In this document: positions 10,168 through 18,812 of the stretch, one piece after another | Layout of the letters: every line of letters starts with the position of its first letter | Numbering within the stretch: the first letter of the stretch is position 1 | Origin: Burkholderiales bacterium | GTDB taxonomy: Bacteria > Pseudomonadota > Gammaproteobacteria > Burkholderiales > Burkholderiaceae_E | Direction: 5' to 3' | Length of the DNA: 64,000 nucleotides | NCBI GenBank assembly: GCA_027487815.1 | Contig: JAIYCW010000001.1 | Coordinates: 30,424 to 94,423 of the forward strand | Made by a program: the position numbers and the translations under genes | The notes under the pieces: model-generated | Databases searched by the model: none | The model's input: the letters and a program-made list of their open reading frames with translations, nothing else | What the model was told of the DNA's origin: nothing

Positions 10168-10908
10168 GTGGCCTACCTCAATCTTTCCGCTTACAAGTTT
10201 GTGGCTTTGCCCGAGCATGCTGTGCTCGAAGAGCGGGCGGCTGCCTTGCGTACTTTAGGCGAAGCACTCGGCTTGGGGGGTACGGTTTTACTCGCCCCTG
10301 AGGGGATCAACCTGTTTGCCTGTGCCACCTCAGACGCGCTTCAAGCACTATGTGAGTATGTGGATACCCAGGTCGGTTGCGGGGCATTGGATTACAAGCG
10401 CAGCCTGAGCCCGGAACAAAGTTTCAAGCGCTGGAAGGTCAAGGTCAAGGACGAGATCATCACCTACCATCAACCGCAGGTGCGCCCCCAAGATGGGCGT
10501 GCACCGAGTGTAGAGCCGCACACCCTGGCCCTATGGATAGCACAGGGCCATGATGACTCGGGCCGGGAGCTGGTGCTGCTGGACACCCGTAACGAGTTTG
10601 AAGTGCAAGCAGGCAAGTTTGCTCAAGCGCACAGTCTGGGCATCAACAAATTCACTGAACTGCCGCGAGCTCTTCAACCGCAGGCTGCGCAGTGGCAAGA
10701 TAAGCGGGTTGTCGCTTACTGCACTGGGGGAATCCGCTGCGAGAAAGCGGTGCTCACCATGCAGCAGGCCGGCCTGGAACATGCCGTGCAATTGGAGGGC
10801 GGCATCCTGCGCTACTTCGAGCATGTCGGTGCTGAGCATTGGCAAGGGGAGCTTTTTGTGTTCGATGAGCGCGTAACCATCGATCACGAACTCGGTGCGC
10901 AGTCGTGA
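10168..10908 (+). CDS. trhO: tRNA uridine-34 hydroxylase, rhodanese family
   Basis: 246 aa. An acylphosphatase-like N-terminal domain (GTVLLAPEGIN) is followed by a rhodanese domain (LVLLDTRNEFEVQAGKF) with the active-site cysteine C185 in YCTGGIRCEKA, the TrhO/YceA signature. The family makes 5-hydroxyuridine at the wobble position of tRNAs. This copy is shorter than the ~350-residue E. coli protein and lacks its Cys-rich C-terminal tail, a short form seen in many bacteria. The start is GTG with no clear ribosome-binding site. It overlaps the next gene by 4 bp (GTGA). Confidence 0.88.
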   Translation: MAYLNLSAYKFVALPEHAVLEERAAALRTLGEALGLGGTVLLAPEGINLFACATSDALQALCEYVDTQVGCGALDYKRSLSPEQSFKRWKVKVKDEIITYHQPQVRPQDGRAPSVEPHTLALWIAQGHDDSGRELVLLDTRNEFEVQAGKFAQAHSLGINKFTELPRALQPQAAQWQDKRVVAYCTGGIRCEKAVLTMQQAGLEHAVQLEGGILRYFEHVGAEHWQGELFVFDERVTIDHELGAQS

Positions 10909-11801
10909 GTACCCCAGGCAGTTCATCAGCTCATTGGCGCGCGATTGCGCTCCTGGCCTTTTGCTCCGTGCTGTGGAGCATCGCAGGCGTGTTCACCCGG
11001 CATCTTGAGCAGGCCCAAAGCTTTGAAGTCACCTTCTGGCGCAGCTTCTTTTGCTTCTTTGCAGTGGTGGCTCTCACCTGGCAGCGGACTCGGGCCAATC
11101 CATGGATTGCAGTAAAAGCAATGGGCTGGGCCGGGCTGTTTTCCGGGGTTATGTGGGCCATCATGTTCACCTGCTTCATGGTGGCGCTCACCCGCACCAG
11201 TACGGCCAATACCTTGCTGGTCTCAAGCATCTCACCGCTTCTGGCAGCAGTGCTTGCCTGGGCCATATTGAAACAACGCTTGGCGCTGGGCACCTGGGTT
11301 GCGATCCTGATGGCGATTGCGGGCATCTGGTGGATGGTGCGCGAGGGCGTATCTGCGCAAGGCTTGAGCGGCATGGCGATTGCTCTCGGTGTGCCGATTG
11401 CGGCCGCCCTTAACCTGGTCATGCTCAAGAAAATGCATGCCAGCGTGGATTTAGCTCCTGCAGTGCTGGTGGGTGCTGTGATTTCAGCGCTGGGCACCCT
11501 GCCCTGGGCCATGCCCTTCCAAGCCTCATGGCACGACGTCGGGATTCTGGCTTTTCTTGGCGTGTTTCAGCTGGCCGTACCCTGCTTTCTGATGCTGCGC
11601 GCAGTGCCGCATCTGGCGCCTCATGAGATTGCCCTGATCAGCATGCTTGAGGTGGTGCTTGGGCCCATTTGGGCATGGTGGGGCGCTGGCGAAGTGATCG
11701 GGGCCAGCACCTGGCAGGGCGGCTTACTCGTTATCGGAGCGCTGGTAACCAACGAACTGCTGCAACGTTGGCGCCCAGCGCAACCTGCTTCAATTACTTG
11801 A
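10905..11801 (+). CDS. EamA/DMT-family transporter
   Basis: 298 aa, about ten membrane helices arranged as two EamA repeats (first repeat from FCSVLWSIAGVFTRHLEQ, second from the middle of the protein). Drug/metabolite transporters of this kind export amino acids or other small metabolites across the inner membrane; the substrate is unknown. The GTG start overlaps the trhO stop (GTGA), which implies coupling. The 3' end overlaps the convergent flavodoxin-like gene by 8 bp. Confidence 0.85.
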   Translation: MSTPGSSSAHWRAIALLAFCSVLWSIAGVFTRHLEQAQSFEVTFWRSFFCFFAVVALTWQRTRANPWIAVKAMGWAGLFSGVMWAIMFTCFMVALTRTSTANTLLVSSISPLLAAVLAWAILKQRLALGTWVAILMAIAGIWWMVREGVSAQGLSGMAIALGVPIAAALNLVMLKKMHASVDLAPAVLVGAVISALGTLPWAMPFQASWHDVGILAFLGVFQLAVPCFLMLRAVPHLAPHEIALISMLEVVLGPIWAWWGAGEVIGASTWQGGLLVIGALVTNELLQRWRPAQPASIT

Positions 11802-12351
11802 GCCGAACTGCGGCATAGGTAGCAATCCGCTCGCCATAGTGGGCTGCGGTATCCAGGTCGCCTTTGGGCGGCGTGATATCGGCCGGCGCATTATCGGCTT
11901 GCGCCATCACACCGATCGATGAGCCCAAACGGTTGGTGGTTTCAGGTGCGCCACCGGGAGTGGGTGGCAGCGAGTTACCTACCCACACCATCGCATGCTG
12001 CATCGCAAGCGTCACAAAGTACATCAGGGTGGAGTACTTGTCGCCGCTCATGTTGGTCGAACAGGTAAAACCACCTGCAATCTTGTTTTTCCAGCCCTGG
12101 GTAAACCAGCGTTGGGCGGTGGCGTCTGCAAACATTTTGAAGGGGCCTGAGGGGCCACCCATGTAGGTGGGGGAGCCAAATACGATGGCATCGGCCGCAT
12201 CCAGCTCGGTCCAGTCCGCCTCCTGAATTTTCGAAACATCAAGCAGCTTGGCCTGGGTGCCTGCAACCTTGGCTGCACCCGCAACCACAGCTTCAGCCAC
12301 TTTCAAGGTGTGGCCGTAGCCTGAGTGATACGCAACAATAACTTTCGACAT
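11794..12351 (-). CDS. Flavodoxin-like NAD(P)H:quinone/FMN oxidoreductase
   Basis: 185 aa flavodoxin fold. KVIVAYHSGYGHTLKVAEA is the FMN phosphate loop, and FGSPTYMGGPSGPFKMFAD is the flavin isoalloxazine loop of the WrbA/NADPH-dependent FMN reductase group. ATG at 12351 is chosen over TTG at 12354 because AAGGAAAA lies about 7 bases upstream. It follows the pirin gene on the same strand with a 70-bp gap and probably shares its promoter. Likely role: two-electron reduction of quinones or electrophiles. The electron acceptor is not predictable. Confidence 0.8.
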   Translation of the reverse strand: MSKVIVAYHSGYGHTLKVAEAVVAGAAKVAGTQAKLLDVSKIQEADWTELDAADAIVFGSPTYMGGPSGPFKMFADATAQRWFTQGWKNKIAGGFTCSTNMSGDKYSTLMYFVTLAMQHAMVWVGNSLPPTPGGAPETTNRLGSSIGVMAQADNAPADITPPKGDLDTAAHYGERIATYAAVRLK

Positions 12352-12421
12352 CAATTTTCCTTAAGCAATAAAAGTCAAACAAACCTGTTTCGCAAGGCGC
12401 GGTCAGGTATCCAAAAAGACA

Positions 12422-13123
12422 TCAAGCCGGTAGATCAAAAAGCAGTACTTCGGCCTGCTCACCCTTCTCCAGGCTCAGCGCGGTTTCATCCGAAAGCATC
12501 AAGGCATCGCCAGTTTGCAAAGCTTCACCGTTGGCCGTGACCTTGCCCCGAGCAACATGCAGATACACCTTGCGGCCAGCCGCCACTTCCAGGTGCGCCT
12601 TCTCTTCACCGTCAAACAAGCCGCCGTACAGATTCACATCCTGCTGGATGCGCACCGAGCCATCGCGGCCGTCATGCGAGCCCACCAAGCGCAAGCGCCC
12701 GCGCTTGCTTTGCTCATCAAAATGCTTCTCCTCATAACCCGGTGCGGTGCCATTGCGATCCGGCTGAATCCAGATTTGCAAAAAATGGGTTTCGCCAGCC
12801 TTTTCATGGTTGAACTCGGAATGCATTACCCCAGTACCTGCGCTCATGCGCTGAACATCTCCGGGTCGGATCACCGAGGTGTTGCCAAGGTTGTCTTTGT
12901 GACCCAGCGAGCCCTCCAGTACGTAACTGATGATCTCCATGTCGCGGTGACCATGAGTACCAAAACCAGTGCCCGGCGCAATACGGTCTTCGTTGATCAC
13001 CCGCAGGGGCCCAAAGCTCATCCAGCGGGGATCGTAGTAGTCCGCAAACGAAAAGGTATGAAACGATTTGAGCCAACCATGATTGGCCAGGCCGCGGTCA
13101 GCAGAGCGTCTTACTTGTTGCAT
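12422..13123 (-). CDS. Pirin family protein (bicupin)
   Basis: 233 aa. FHTFSFADYYDPRWMSFGPLRV and the metal-binding GTGFGTHGHRDMEIISYVLEG (His/His/Glu ligands in the N-terminal cupin) are classical pirin motifs; YhhW/YhaK relatives have quercetin 2,3-dioxygenase activity. ATG at 13123 is preferred because AGGAG precedes it by 6 bases, although the frame stays open 33 bases further. It is divergent from a LysR gene and followed by a flavodoxin-like oxidoreductase, an arrangement suggesting a regulated response to quinones or phenolics. The physiological substrate is unknown. Confidence 0.87.
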   Translation of the reverse strand: MQQVRRSADRGLANHGWLKSFHTFSFADYYDPRWMSFGPLRVINEDRIAPGTGFGTHGHRDMEIISYVLEGSLGHKDNLGNTSVIRPGDVQRMSAGTGVMHSEFNHEKAGETHFLQIWIQPDRNGTAPGYEEKHFDEQSKRGRLRLVGSHDGRDGSVRIQQDVNLYGGLFDGEEKAHLEVAAGRKVYLHVARGKVTANGEALQTGDALMLSDETALSLEKGEQAEVLLFDLPA

Positions 13124-13204
13124 CACAAACTCCTGAATTAAGTGGATGGGTAGCAATGTAGGGCCCCAGCCAAGCCTTGCGATCGGCTAGAATTGACCCT
13201 AGTG

Positions 13205-13219
13205 TTCAAATTTTTTGAA
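13205..13219. promoter_or_regulatory. Candidate LysR operator between lysR-type gene and pirin
   Basis: A perfect 15-bp inverted repeat, TTCAAATTTTTTGAA, lies 28 bp before the LysR-type gene and about 80 bp before pirin. Its inner part fits the T-N11-A form of LysR binding boxes. The position is right for both autoregulation and control of the divergent pirin-flavodoxin unit. Binding is inferred. Confidence 0.55.
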
Positions 13220-13247
13220 GTCTTGATTTTGCGGAACTCATTCGAAA

Positions 13248-14186
13248 ATGGCTTTAGACCTTGAAGCGCTTGCGGTGGTGGATGAAATTGAGCGGCGAGG
13301 CAGTTTTGCGGCTGCAGCCGCGCATCTGGGCAAAGTTCCCTCAGCACTGACCTACACAGTGCGCCGTCTGGAGCAGGATCTTGATGTTTTGATTTTTGAC
13401 CGACGAGGCTCCCGAGCCAAGCTCACTGCAGCTGGGCAGCTGCTGCTCAAGGAGGGGCGCGAGCTGCTGCGCGCAGCCGAAGACACCTCCTTGCGATTGC
13501 GTGCGATTGCATCGGGCTGGGAAACCGAACTGCGTATTGCACTTGATGCGGTTATTGCGTTTGACCGGATACGGGTTTTGATTGATGAGTTTCATCGCCT
13601 CAAGGTGCCCACCCAGCTACGTTTCAGCACCGAGGTACTCGACGGCTCCTGGGATGCATTACTGAATAGCCGCTGCGATCTGGCCATCGGCGCGCCCTAT
13701 GAAGCCCCTAGTGACCTGTTTGATGGCGCGCGGTTTCGATTGCGCTCGCTGGGCGAAGTGCACTGGGTGTTTTGTGTGGCGCCGCACCACCCTCTCGCAA
13801 GCGCATCCCAGCCACTTGGCCGTGATCAGATGATCGGGCATCGTGCAGTGGCGATTGCTGACACCACACGCATGCTCGGCGGGCGGAGCTCAGGTTTACT
13901 GAATGGCCAGCAGGTGATCACCGTGGCAACGCTCGAGCATAAGCTTGCACTGCAGATGTCTGGCACCGGCGTAGGCTATTTGCCTGCGATGTTGGCCAAA
14001 CCCTATCTGGATTCCGGCCGGCTTGTGGCGCTCAAGATACAGGAGCCCAAACGTAAAGCCGAGGTGCGCTATGGATGGCATACCCGCAATGAAGGCAAGG
14101 CACTCGCCTGGTGGCTAGGCAAGCTGGATAACCCGCGAGTGCGCAGTAAATTGTTGGCAGGTCCCATTACAGCCGCTGACCAATAG
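13248..14186 (+). CDS. LysR-family transcriptional regulator
   Basis: 312 aa. The N-terminal winged helix-turn-helix spans residues ~2-60 (LEALAVVDEIERRGSFAAAAAHLGKVPSALTYTVRRLEQDL, given here only as landmark) and a periplasmic-binding-protein-like effector domain fills the rest. It is divergent from pirin and the flavodoxin-like gene, with a palindrome at 13205-13219, so local control of those genes is likely. The helix-turn-helix variant with SALTYTVRRLEQ is that of the YhjC/DsdC-unlike subgroup often paired with pirin, but I cannot name the inducer. Confidence 0.88.
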   Translation: MALDLEALAVVDEIERRGSFAAAAAHLGKVPSALTYTVRRLEQDLDVLIFDRRGSRAKLTAAGQLLLKEGRELLRAAEDTSLRLRAIASGWETELRIALDAVIAFDRIRVLIDEFHRLKVPTQLRFSTEVLDGSWDALLNSRCDLAIGAPYEAPSDLFDGARFRLRSLGEVHWVFCVAPHHPLASASQPLGRDQMIGHRAVAIADTTRMLGGRSSGLLNGQQVITVATLEHKLALQMSGTGVGYLPAMLAKPYLDSGRLVALKIQEPKRKAEVRYGWHTRNEGKALAWWLGKLDNPRVRSKLLAGPITAADQ

Positions 14187-14211
14187 CGTCACTAGCCTTT
14201 AAGACTAGCCT

Positions 14212-15573
14212 TCAAGGAAAGTTATGCCGTTGGGTTGGAGTACGCAATGTCACCAGCTCCTCAGCGGCGGTGGGGTGGATGGCCAGAGTCGCATCAAAAT
14301 CCTGCTTGCGGGCACCCATCTGCATGGCTACCCCCACCAGCTGAGCGAGCTCGCTCGCATCACCACCGACGGCATGAAATCCAACCACCCTGTCATTGCT
14401 TCGATCCACCAGAAGCTTGTACATCACACGCCCGGTGTGTCCTGACAATGTGGCCTTGATCGGCTTGAAATCCGTGCGGTACACATCCAGTTGTGGATGA
14501 TGTTGCAAGGCCTGCAATTCAGTCAGGCCTACTGTGCCAATTTCCGGGGTAGTAAACACCGCGGTGGGTATCAGGCCATGACGAATCGGCTTATCCATCC
14601 CACCAAAGACATGATCGGCGAAGGCATGCCCCTCGCGAATTGCGGCCGGGGTCAGCGTAACGCGATTCGTGACATCACCCACAGCCCAGATGGACTCAAT
14701 ATTGGTCTGGGAATAGTCATTCACTGCCACCGCACCGGTTGGAGTGAGATTCACACCAAGCTCTTCAAGGCCAAGGCCCTTAGTGCTGGGTTCACGACCA
14801 AGCGCATGCAAAACTTTCTCCACATACACGGTTGAATCGTCGCTTAGCGTGACCTTGAAGCCTGCGGTTGCTTGCGGCTCGATCGCCTTGACTGTAAGCC
14901 CGGGGCGTAACTCCAGCCCACTTGCCCTGACCTCGCGCGTGACATGCTGCTGCACATCATGATCGAAACCCCGCAATACCTGATCGCCTCGAAACACAAT
15001 CTGCACCTGGCTTCCAAGCTTTTGCAAAACACACCCCAACTCCATCGCGATATAGCCCGCACCCTGAATGAGAATCGAAGCCGGTAACTGCTCCATCTCA
15101 AAGAAGTCATTGGAATCGAGGATATGCTCGCGGCCCGATATCTCAGGCGGTGTCACCGGGTGCGACCCGGTAGCAATCAGGATATGGCGCGCCTGGTAGT
15201 GCTCAGCCCCTACGACCACGGTGTGGGGATCGATCAGCCTCGCGTCCCCCTGCACCACTTCAACACCTGAGCGCTCAAGCAAACCGCGGTAAATCTCCTC
15301 AAGGCGGGCAATTTCGCGATCCCTGTTCGCCTTGAGTGTGGGCCAATCAAAGCTCACCGGGCCGACGTTCCATCCATAACCCGCTGCCTCTTCAAACTCC
15401 TGGGCAAATCGCGAGGCATAAACCATGAGCTTTTTCGGAACACAGCCACGGATCACACAGGTGCCGCCCAGACGATAGCGCTCTATCAGTACAACCTTGG
15501 CACCGTAGCCTGCAGCAATCCGCGCCGCTCGCACGCCACCGGAGCCGCCCCCCACCACGATCAAATCGAACAT
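14212..15573 (-). CDS. gor: Glutathione-disulfide reductase
   Basis: 453 aa flavoprotein disulfide reductase. The FAD loop is IVVGGGSGGVRAAR, the redox pair is C39/C44 in GGTCVIRGCVPKKL, and a NADPH-binding loop around QGAGYIAMELG is followed by the dimer-interface catalytic His-Glu (IHPTAAEELVT) at the C-terminus. VIRGCVPKK and the 453-residue length favour glutathione reductase over lipoamide or mercuric reductase. It keeps GSH reduced in the cytosol using NADPH. It is divergent from the rutE-like gene. Confidence 0.93.
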   Translation of the reverse strand: MFDLIVVGGGSGGVRAARIAAGYGAKVVLIERYRLGGTCVIRGCVPKKLMVYASRFAQEFEEAAGYGWNVGPVSFDWPTLKANRDREIARLEEIYRGLLERSGVEVVQGDARLIDPHTVVVGAEHYQARHILIATGSHPVTPPEISGREHILDSNDFFEMEQLPASILIQGAGYIAMELGCVLQKLGSQVQIVFRGDQVLRGFDHDVQQHVTREVRASGLELRPGLTVKAIEPQATAGFKVTLSDDSTVYVEKVLHALGREPSTKGLGLEELGVNLTPTGAVAVNDYSQTNIESIWAVGDVTNRVTLTPAAIREGHAFADHVFGGMDKPIRHGLIPTAVFTTPEIGTVGLTELQALQHHPQLDVYRTDFKPIKATLSGHTGRVMYKLLVDRSNDRVVGFHAVGGDASELAQLVGVAMQMGARKQDFDATLAIHPTAAEELVTLRTPTQRHNFP

Positions 15574-15677
15574 GCTTCGACCCTTACCTGCTTGTTGTCC
15601 AAGTTTGTAAGGCTACGCTTGTCACCCGGACTTTGCAGATTGTGTATCCTGCCCCCACTTTTACTGGAGATCTTCCG

Positions 15678-16265
15678 ATGACAACGATCAATCAAGCCGC
15701 TCTCGACCATTTGTTTTTCAATGCGCGCACCGCCAATGGATTCACTGAAGCTCCGGTGCAGATGGATGTACTCAAACGCGCCTACGAGATTGCAGCGATG
15801 GCACCAACCTCGATGAATTCCCAACCCACCCGGTATGTGTTTCTGACCACGCCCCAAGCCAAGGAACGGCTGATGCCTGCGCTCTCTCCGGGCAACGTGG
15901 ATAAGACTCGCAGCGCACCAGTCACCGTGATTGTGGCTACCGATATGCAGTTTTACGAACACATGCCACAGATCTGGCACGGTGCAGGTGCCAAGGAAAT
16001 GTTTGCCGGCAATGCCGCCCTGGCTGAAGCCACCGCGATTCGCAACGGCACCTTGGGCGGGGCCTATTTCATTTTGGCTGCCCGCGCGGTAGGCCTGGAT
16101 TGTGGCCCGATGAGTGGCTTCGATATTGGCAAGGTTAATGCCGAGTTTTTCCCTGATGGGCGCTTGCGTGCCAACTTCCTGATCAACCTGGGTGTGGCTG
16201 ATCATTCCAAGGAGTTTGCCCGCAATCCTCGCCTGAGCTTTGATCAGGCCGCCCAAGTGCTTTAA
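15678..16265 (+). CDS. rutE: Malonic semialdehyde reductase (nitroreductase family)
   Basis: 195 aa from ATG at 15678, chosen because GGAG precedes it; the frame opens 45 bases earlier without a good site. FMN-binding nitroreductase fold with FNARTANGFTEAPV, MAPTSMNSQPTRY and GGAYFILAARAVGLDCGPMSGFD, characteristic of RutE/HadB. RutE reduces malonic semialdehyde from pyrimidine breakdown to 3-hydroxypropionate. No other rut gene is in the window, so a general aldehyde or nitro-compound reductase role is equally possible. Confidence 0.85.
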   Translation: MTTINQAALDHLFFNARTANGFTEAPVQMDVLKRAYEIAAMAPTSMNSQPTRYVFLTTPQAKERLMPALSPGNVDKTRSAPVTVIVATDMQFYEHMPQIWHGAGAKEMFAGNAALAEATAIRNGTLGGAYFILAARAVGLDCGPMSGFDIGKVNAEFFPDGRLRANFLINLGVADHSKEFARNPRLSFDQAAQVL

Positions 16266-16299
16266 AGCTTGGTTTCGCTGACACTCCCCGGTTGGAGCA

Positions 16300-17196
16300 A
16301 TGGCTGCACGTTTTGCCCCTTCGCCCACCGGTGAATTGCATCAAGGCTCGCTGGTTGCAGCGATGGCGAGCTATCTGGATGCAAAGGTTGCTGGTGAGCC
16401 TTGGCTGATCCGCATTGAGGATGTTGATCAGCCGCGTAGCGTTCCCGGTGCCGACCTGGCGATCATCCATACCCTTGCGCAACTTGGCATGCACTCTGAT
16501 GGCCCGGTCGTGTATCAATCCCAACGCTTCGCACTTTACGAGCAGGCGTTTGCAAGGCTGCAGGCCCTCGATCAGCTATTCGGCTGCCAGTGTTCGCGGC
16601 GCGAACTTGAAGAACAAGGTGCCACCCGCTATCCCGGCACCTGCCGCGACCTTCAATTGCAGGCAGGCATTTCGCACGGACCATTGGCATGGCGGGTCAA
16701 GCTTCCGATGGCGCCTATCGAATGGACCGATCGTTGGTTGGGTCCGCAAACCGATGATTTGCGCAAGACCAGTGGCGAGTTTGTTATACGCCGCAAAGAT
16801 GGCCTGTGGGCCTATCAACTGGCGGTAGTAGTTGATGACGCTGCCCAGGGCGTGAGTAGCGTCGTGCGGGGCGCTGATTTGCTGGACTCGACCGCCCGGC
16901 AAATTCATTTGCAGCAATTGCTGGGCTTACCTCGGCCGCGCTATATGCATGTGCCGGTTGTGCTGGCAGCAAATGGCGAGAAGTTGTCCAAGCAAAATGG
17001 CGCAAGCCCTGTGGCCGCAGCCTGGGCCGACCGAGCGGATGCCTGGCTGGCACAATTACAGGTGCTGAATCTTGCGTTGACGAGTTTGCAGCTTGAGCCA
17101 GTGCCAAAAGCGACCGACATTCACGCATTCTGGAGTGGCGCTACCGCCCAATGGGCGGCACGCTGGTCAGGTGCGCTTGGCCCCGCCACCCAATAA
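16300..17196 (+). CDS. gluQ: Glutamyl-Q tRNA(Asp) synthetase
   Basis: 298 aa, the length of GluQRS rather than full GltX. It has the class I HIGH-type motif (RFAPSPTGELHQGSL), a Cys-Cys-Tyr-Cys zinc site (GCQCSRRELEEQGATRYPGTC) and a KMSKS-type loop (EKLSKQNGA), and no anticodon-binding domain. The enzyme attaches glutamate to queuosine-34 of tRNA(Asp). The last 30 bp overlap the 3' end of convergent rhlE. Confidence 0.93.
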   Translation: MAARFAPSPTGELHQGSLVAAMASYLDAKVAGEPWLIRIEDVDQPRSVPGADLAIIHTLAQLGMHSDGPVVYQSQRFALYEQAFARLQALDQLFGCQCSRRELEEQGATRYPGTCRDLQLQAGISHGPLAWRVKLPMAPIEWTDRWLGPQTDDLRKTSGEFVIRRKDGLWAYQLAVVVDDAAQGVSSVVRGADLLDSTARQIHLQQLLGLPRPRYMHVPVVLAANGEKLSKQNGASPVAAAWADRADAWLAQLQVLNLALTSLQLEPVPKATDIHAFWSGATAQWAARWSGALGPATQ

Positions 17197-18735
17197 AGCG
17201 GGCACGGGACGCTTGGCTGACTTGATGCCGGGCCGCATCGTTCCGACCGCCGGAGGATTGCTCGACCCAACACTTTCCGGCAAGGCCGAATTCATCGCAG
17301 GTTGGTCTTCTTCGTATGGCTTGAAGAAAAAATCATCGTTGGAAAACCCGGGTAAACGATTCACTGCCTCAGGTGAATTGCGCTTACGCTCACGATGATC
17401 CTCACGATCACGGTGGTCACGCGCACGGCGCTCGGCGCGATCGGCCCGAACAATAGCTTCCGGATCCTCAACACTCAGGCTTTGCTGGGGCAGCTTGCGC
17501 TTGATGAGCTTTTCAATATCGCCTAAATAGCGCGCATCTTCGCTGGTCATCAATGACAGTGCCACACCGCTTGCACCCGCCCGTCCGGTGCGGCCAATCC
17601 GGTGCACATAATCCTCGGGGCTATGCGGCAAGTCGTAATTGATCACTGCGGGCAACTCAACAATATCGAGGCCGCGTGCCGCAACATCGGTCGCTACCAA
17701 AATGCTGATGGTGCCTTTCTTGAAGGCCTCCAATGTGGCTAGCCGCTCTTGCTGGGTCTTGTCGCCATGAATGGCGGCCGAGTTCAGTCCATCGCGCTCA
17801 AGCTGACGCGCCAGGCGGCTGCAACCGATTTTGGTGTTGGAAAACACAATCACCTGCGACAACTTGCGCTCGCGCACCAAGTGGGCCACTGCTGCACGCT
17901 TGGCTTCGCTGCTGGGCAAGAGATAGACCTGCTGCTCAACATTCTCGGAGGTTGCATTGCGGCGGGCGACTTCGATAGAAATCGGATTGCGCAAAATGCT
18001 TTCAGCAAGCTTGCGAATATCGCCTGAGAAGGTGGCTGAGAACATCAGGTTTTGCCGCTTGGGTGGCAGCAATTGAATGATGCGCTGGATGTCGGGCATG
18101 AAACCCATATCCAGCATCCGATCCGCTTCATCGAGCACCAGGATCTCGGTGGTGCCCAGACTCACGGTTTTTTGCCCGACGTGATCAAGCAGGCGGCCCG
18201 GAGTAGCAATCAGAATTTCGCAGCCCGCGCGTAAATCGGCGGTTTGTGGCTTCATATCAACGCCACCAAACACAACCGTGCTGCGCAGACCCGAATACTT
18301 GGCGTATTCGCGCACATTGGCATAAATCTGGTCGGCCAACTCACGCGTTGGCGCGAGGATCAGGGCGCGCACCGGATGGCGGGCGGGCGAAGCACTGGTG
18401 TTGGCATGCACCATCAGGCGCTGCAAAATTGGAAGCGCAAAGCCAGCCGTTTTTCCGGTTCCGGTTTGCGCAGCACCCATCACATCGCGCCCCTCAATCA
18501 CCACCGGAATAGCCTGCTCCTGAATCGGCGTCGGAATGGTGTAGCCCATTTCCGCAACAGCGCGCTGAATTGGCTCGGCGAGTCCGAAGCTGTTAAAGGT
18601 CACTACCGTGGCAGGGGCCTGCCCCTCGGCAGCGGGCGCTGGGGGCTCCGGGATACCAGGGGGTGAGGAGATGGCTTCGGGGGCCTGAGGGGCCTCGGAG
18701 GCCGTAGGGGCGATAGGTGCTAAAGGTAAGTTCAC
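17167..18735 (-). CDS. rhlE: DEAD-box ATP-dependent RNA helicase, RhlE-like
   Basis: 522 aa. A Pro/Ala-rich leader of ~45 residues precedes the Q motif (FNSFGLAEPIQRAVAEMGY...PTPIQ), then motif I AQTGTGKT, Ia PTRELADQ, II LDEADRMLDMGF, III SAT, and VI HRIGRTGR, with a basic Arg/Asp/Lys-rich C-terminal tail. RhlE-group helicases act in ribosome assembly and RNA decay at low temperature. The GTG start at 18735 has a GGAGG overlapping it too closely, so the true start may be slightly different. It is divergent from the exonuclease/GIY-YIG gene. Confidence 0.9.
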   Translation of the reverse strand: MNLPLAPIAPTASEAPQAPEAISSPPGIPEPPAPAAEGQAPATVVTFNSFGLAEPIQRAVAEMGYTIPTPIQEQAIPVVIEGRDVMGAAQTGTGKTAGFALPILQRLMVHANTSASPARHPVRALILAPTRELADQIYANVREYAKYSGLRSTVVFGGVDMKPQTADLRAGCEILIATPGRLLDHVGQKTVSLGTTEILVLDEADRMLDMGFMPDIQRIIQLLPPKRQNLMFSATFSGDIRKLAESILRNPISIEVARRNATSENVEQQVYLLPSSEAKRAAVAHLVRERKLSQVIVFSNTKIGCSRLARQLERDGLNSAAIHGDKTQQERLATLEAFKKGTISILVATDVAARGLDIVELPAVINYDLPHSPEDYVHRIGRTGRAGASGVALSLMTSEDARYLGDIEKLIKRKLPQQSLSVEDPEAIVRADRAERRARDHRDREDHRERKRNSPEAVNRLPGFSNDDFFFKPYEEDQPAMNSALPESVGSSNPPAVGTMRPGIKSAKRPVPALLGGGAKRT

Positions 18736-18771
18736 CCCTCCATTGTCCGGGTTTCGTGCAGTGCCGCAAAA

Positions 18772-18806
18772 TTGACCACTTGGCGGCGCTCATATATGTA
18801 TAAAAT
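18772..18806 (+). promoter_or_regulatory. Predicted sigma-70 promoter giving a near-leaderless mRNA
   Basis: TTGACC at 18772-18777, a 17-bp spacer and TATGTA at 18795-18800, followed by TAAAAT. Transcription should begin at about 18807, only ~6 bases before the ATG at 18813. There is no purine-rich ribosome-binding sequence before that ATG, which fits a leaderless or near-leaderless message. Confidence 0.5.
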
Positions 18807-18812
18807 CACAGT

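Noticed and set aside
14190..14211. Short direct repeat CTAGCCTT near the gor stop
   Set aside because: Two 8-base copies in 22 bases with no stem and no T-run; too short to call a terminator or an attachment site.
15561..16328. 255-codon minus-strand frame opposite rutE
   Set aside because: Antisense of a clear nitroreductase-family gene; the product has no domain.
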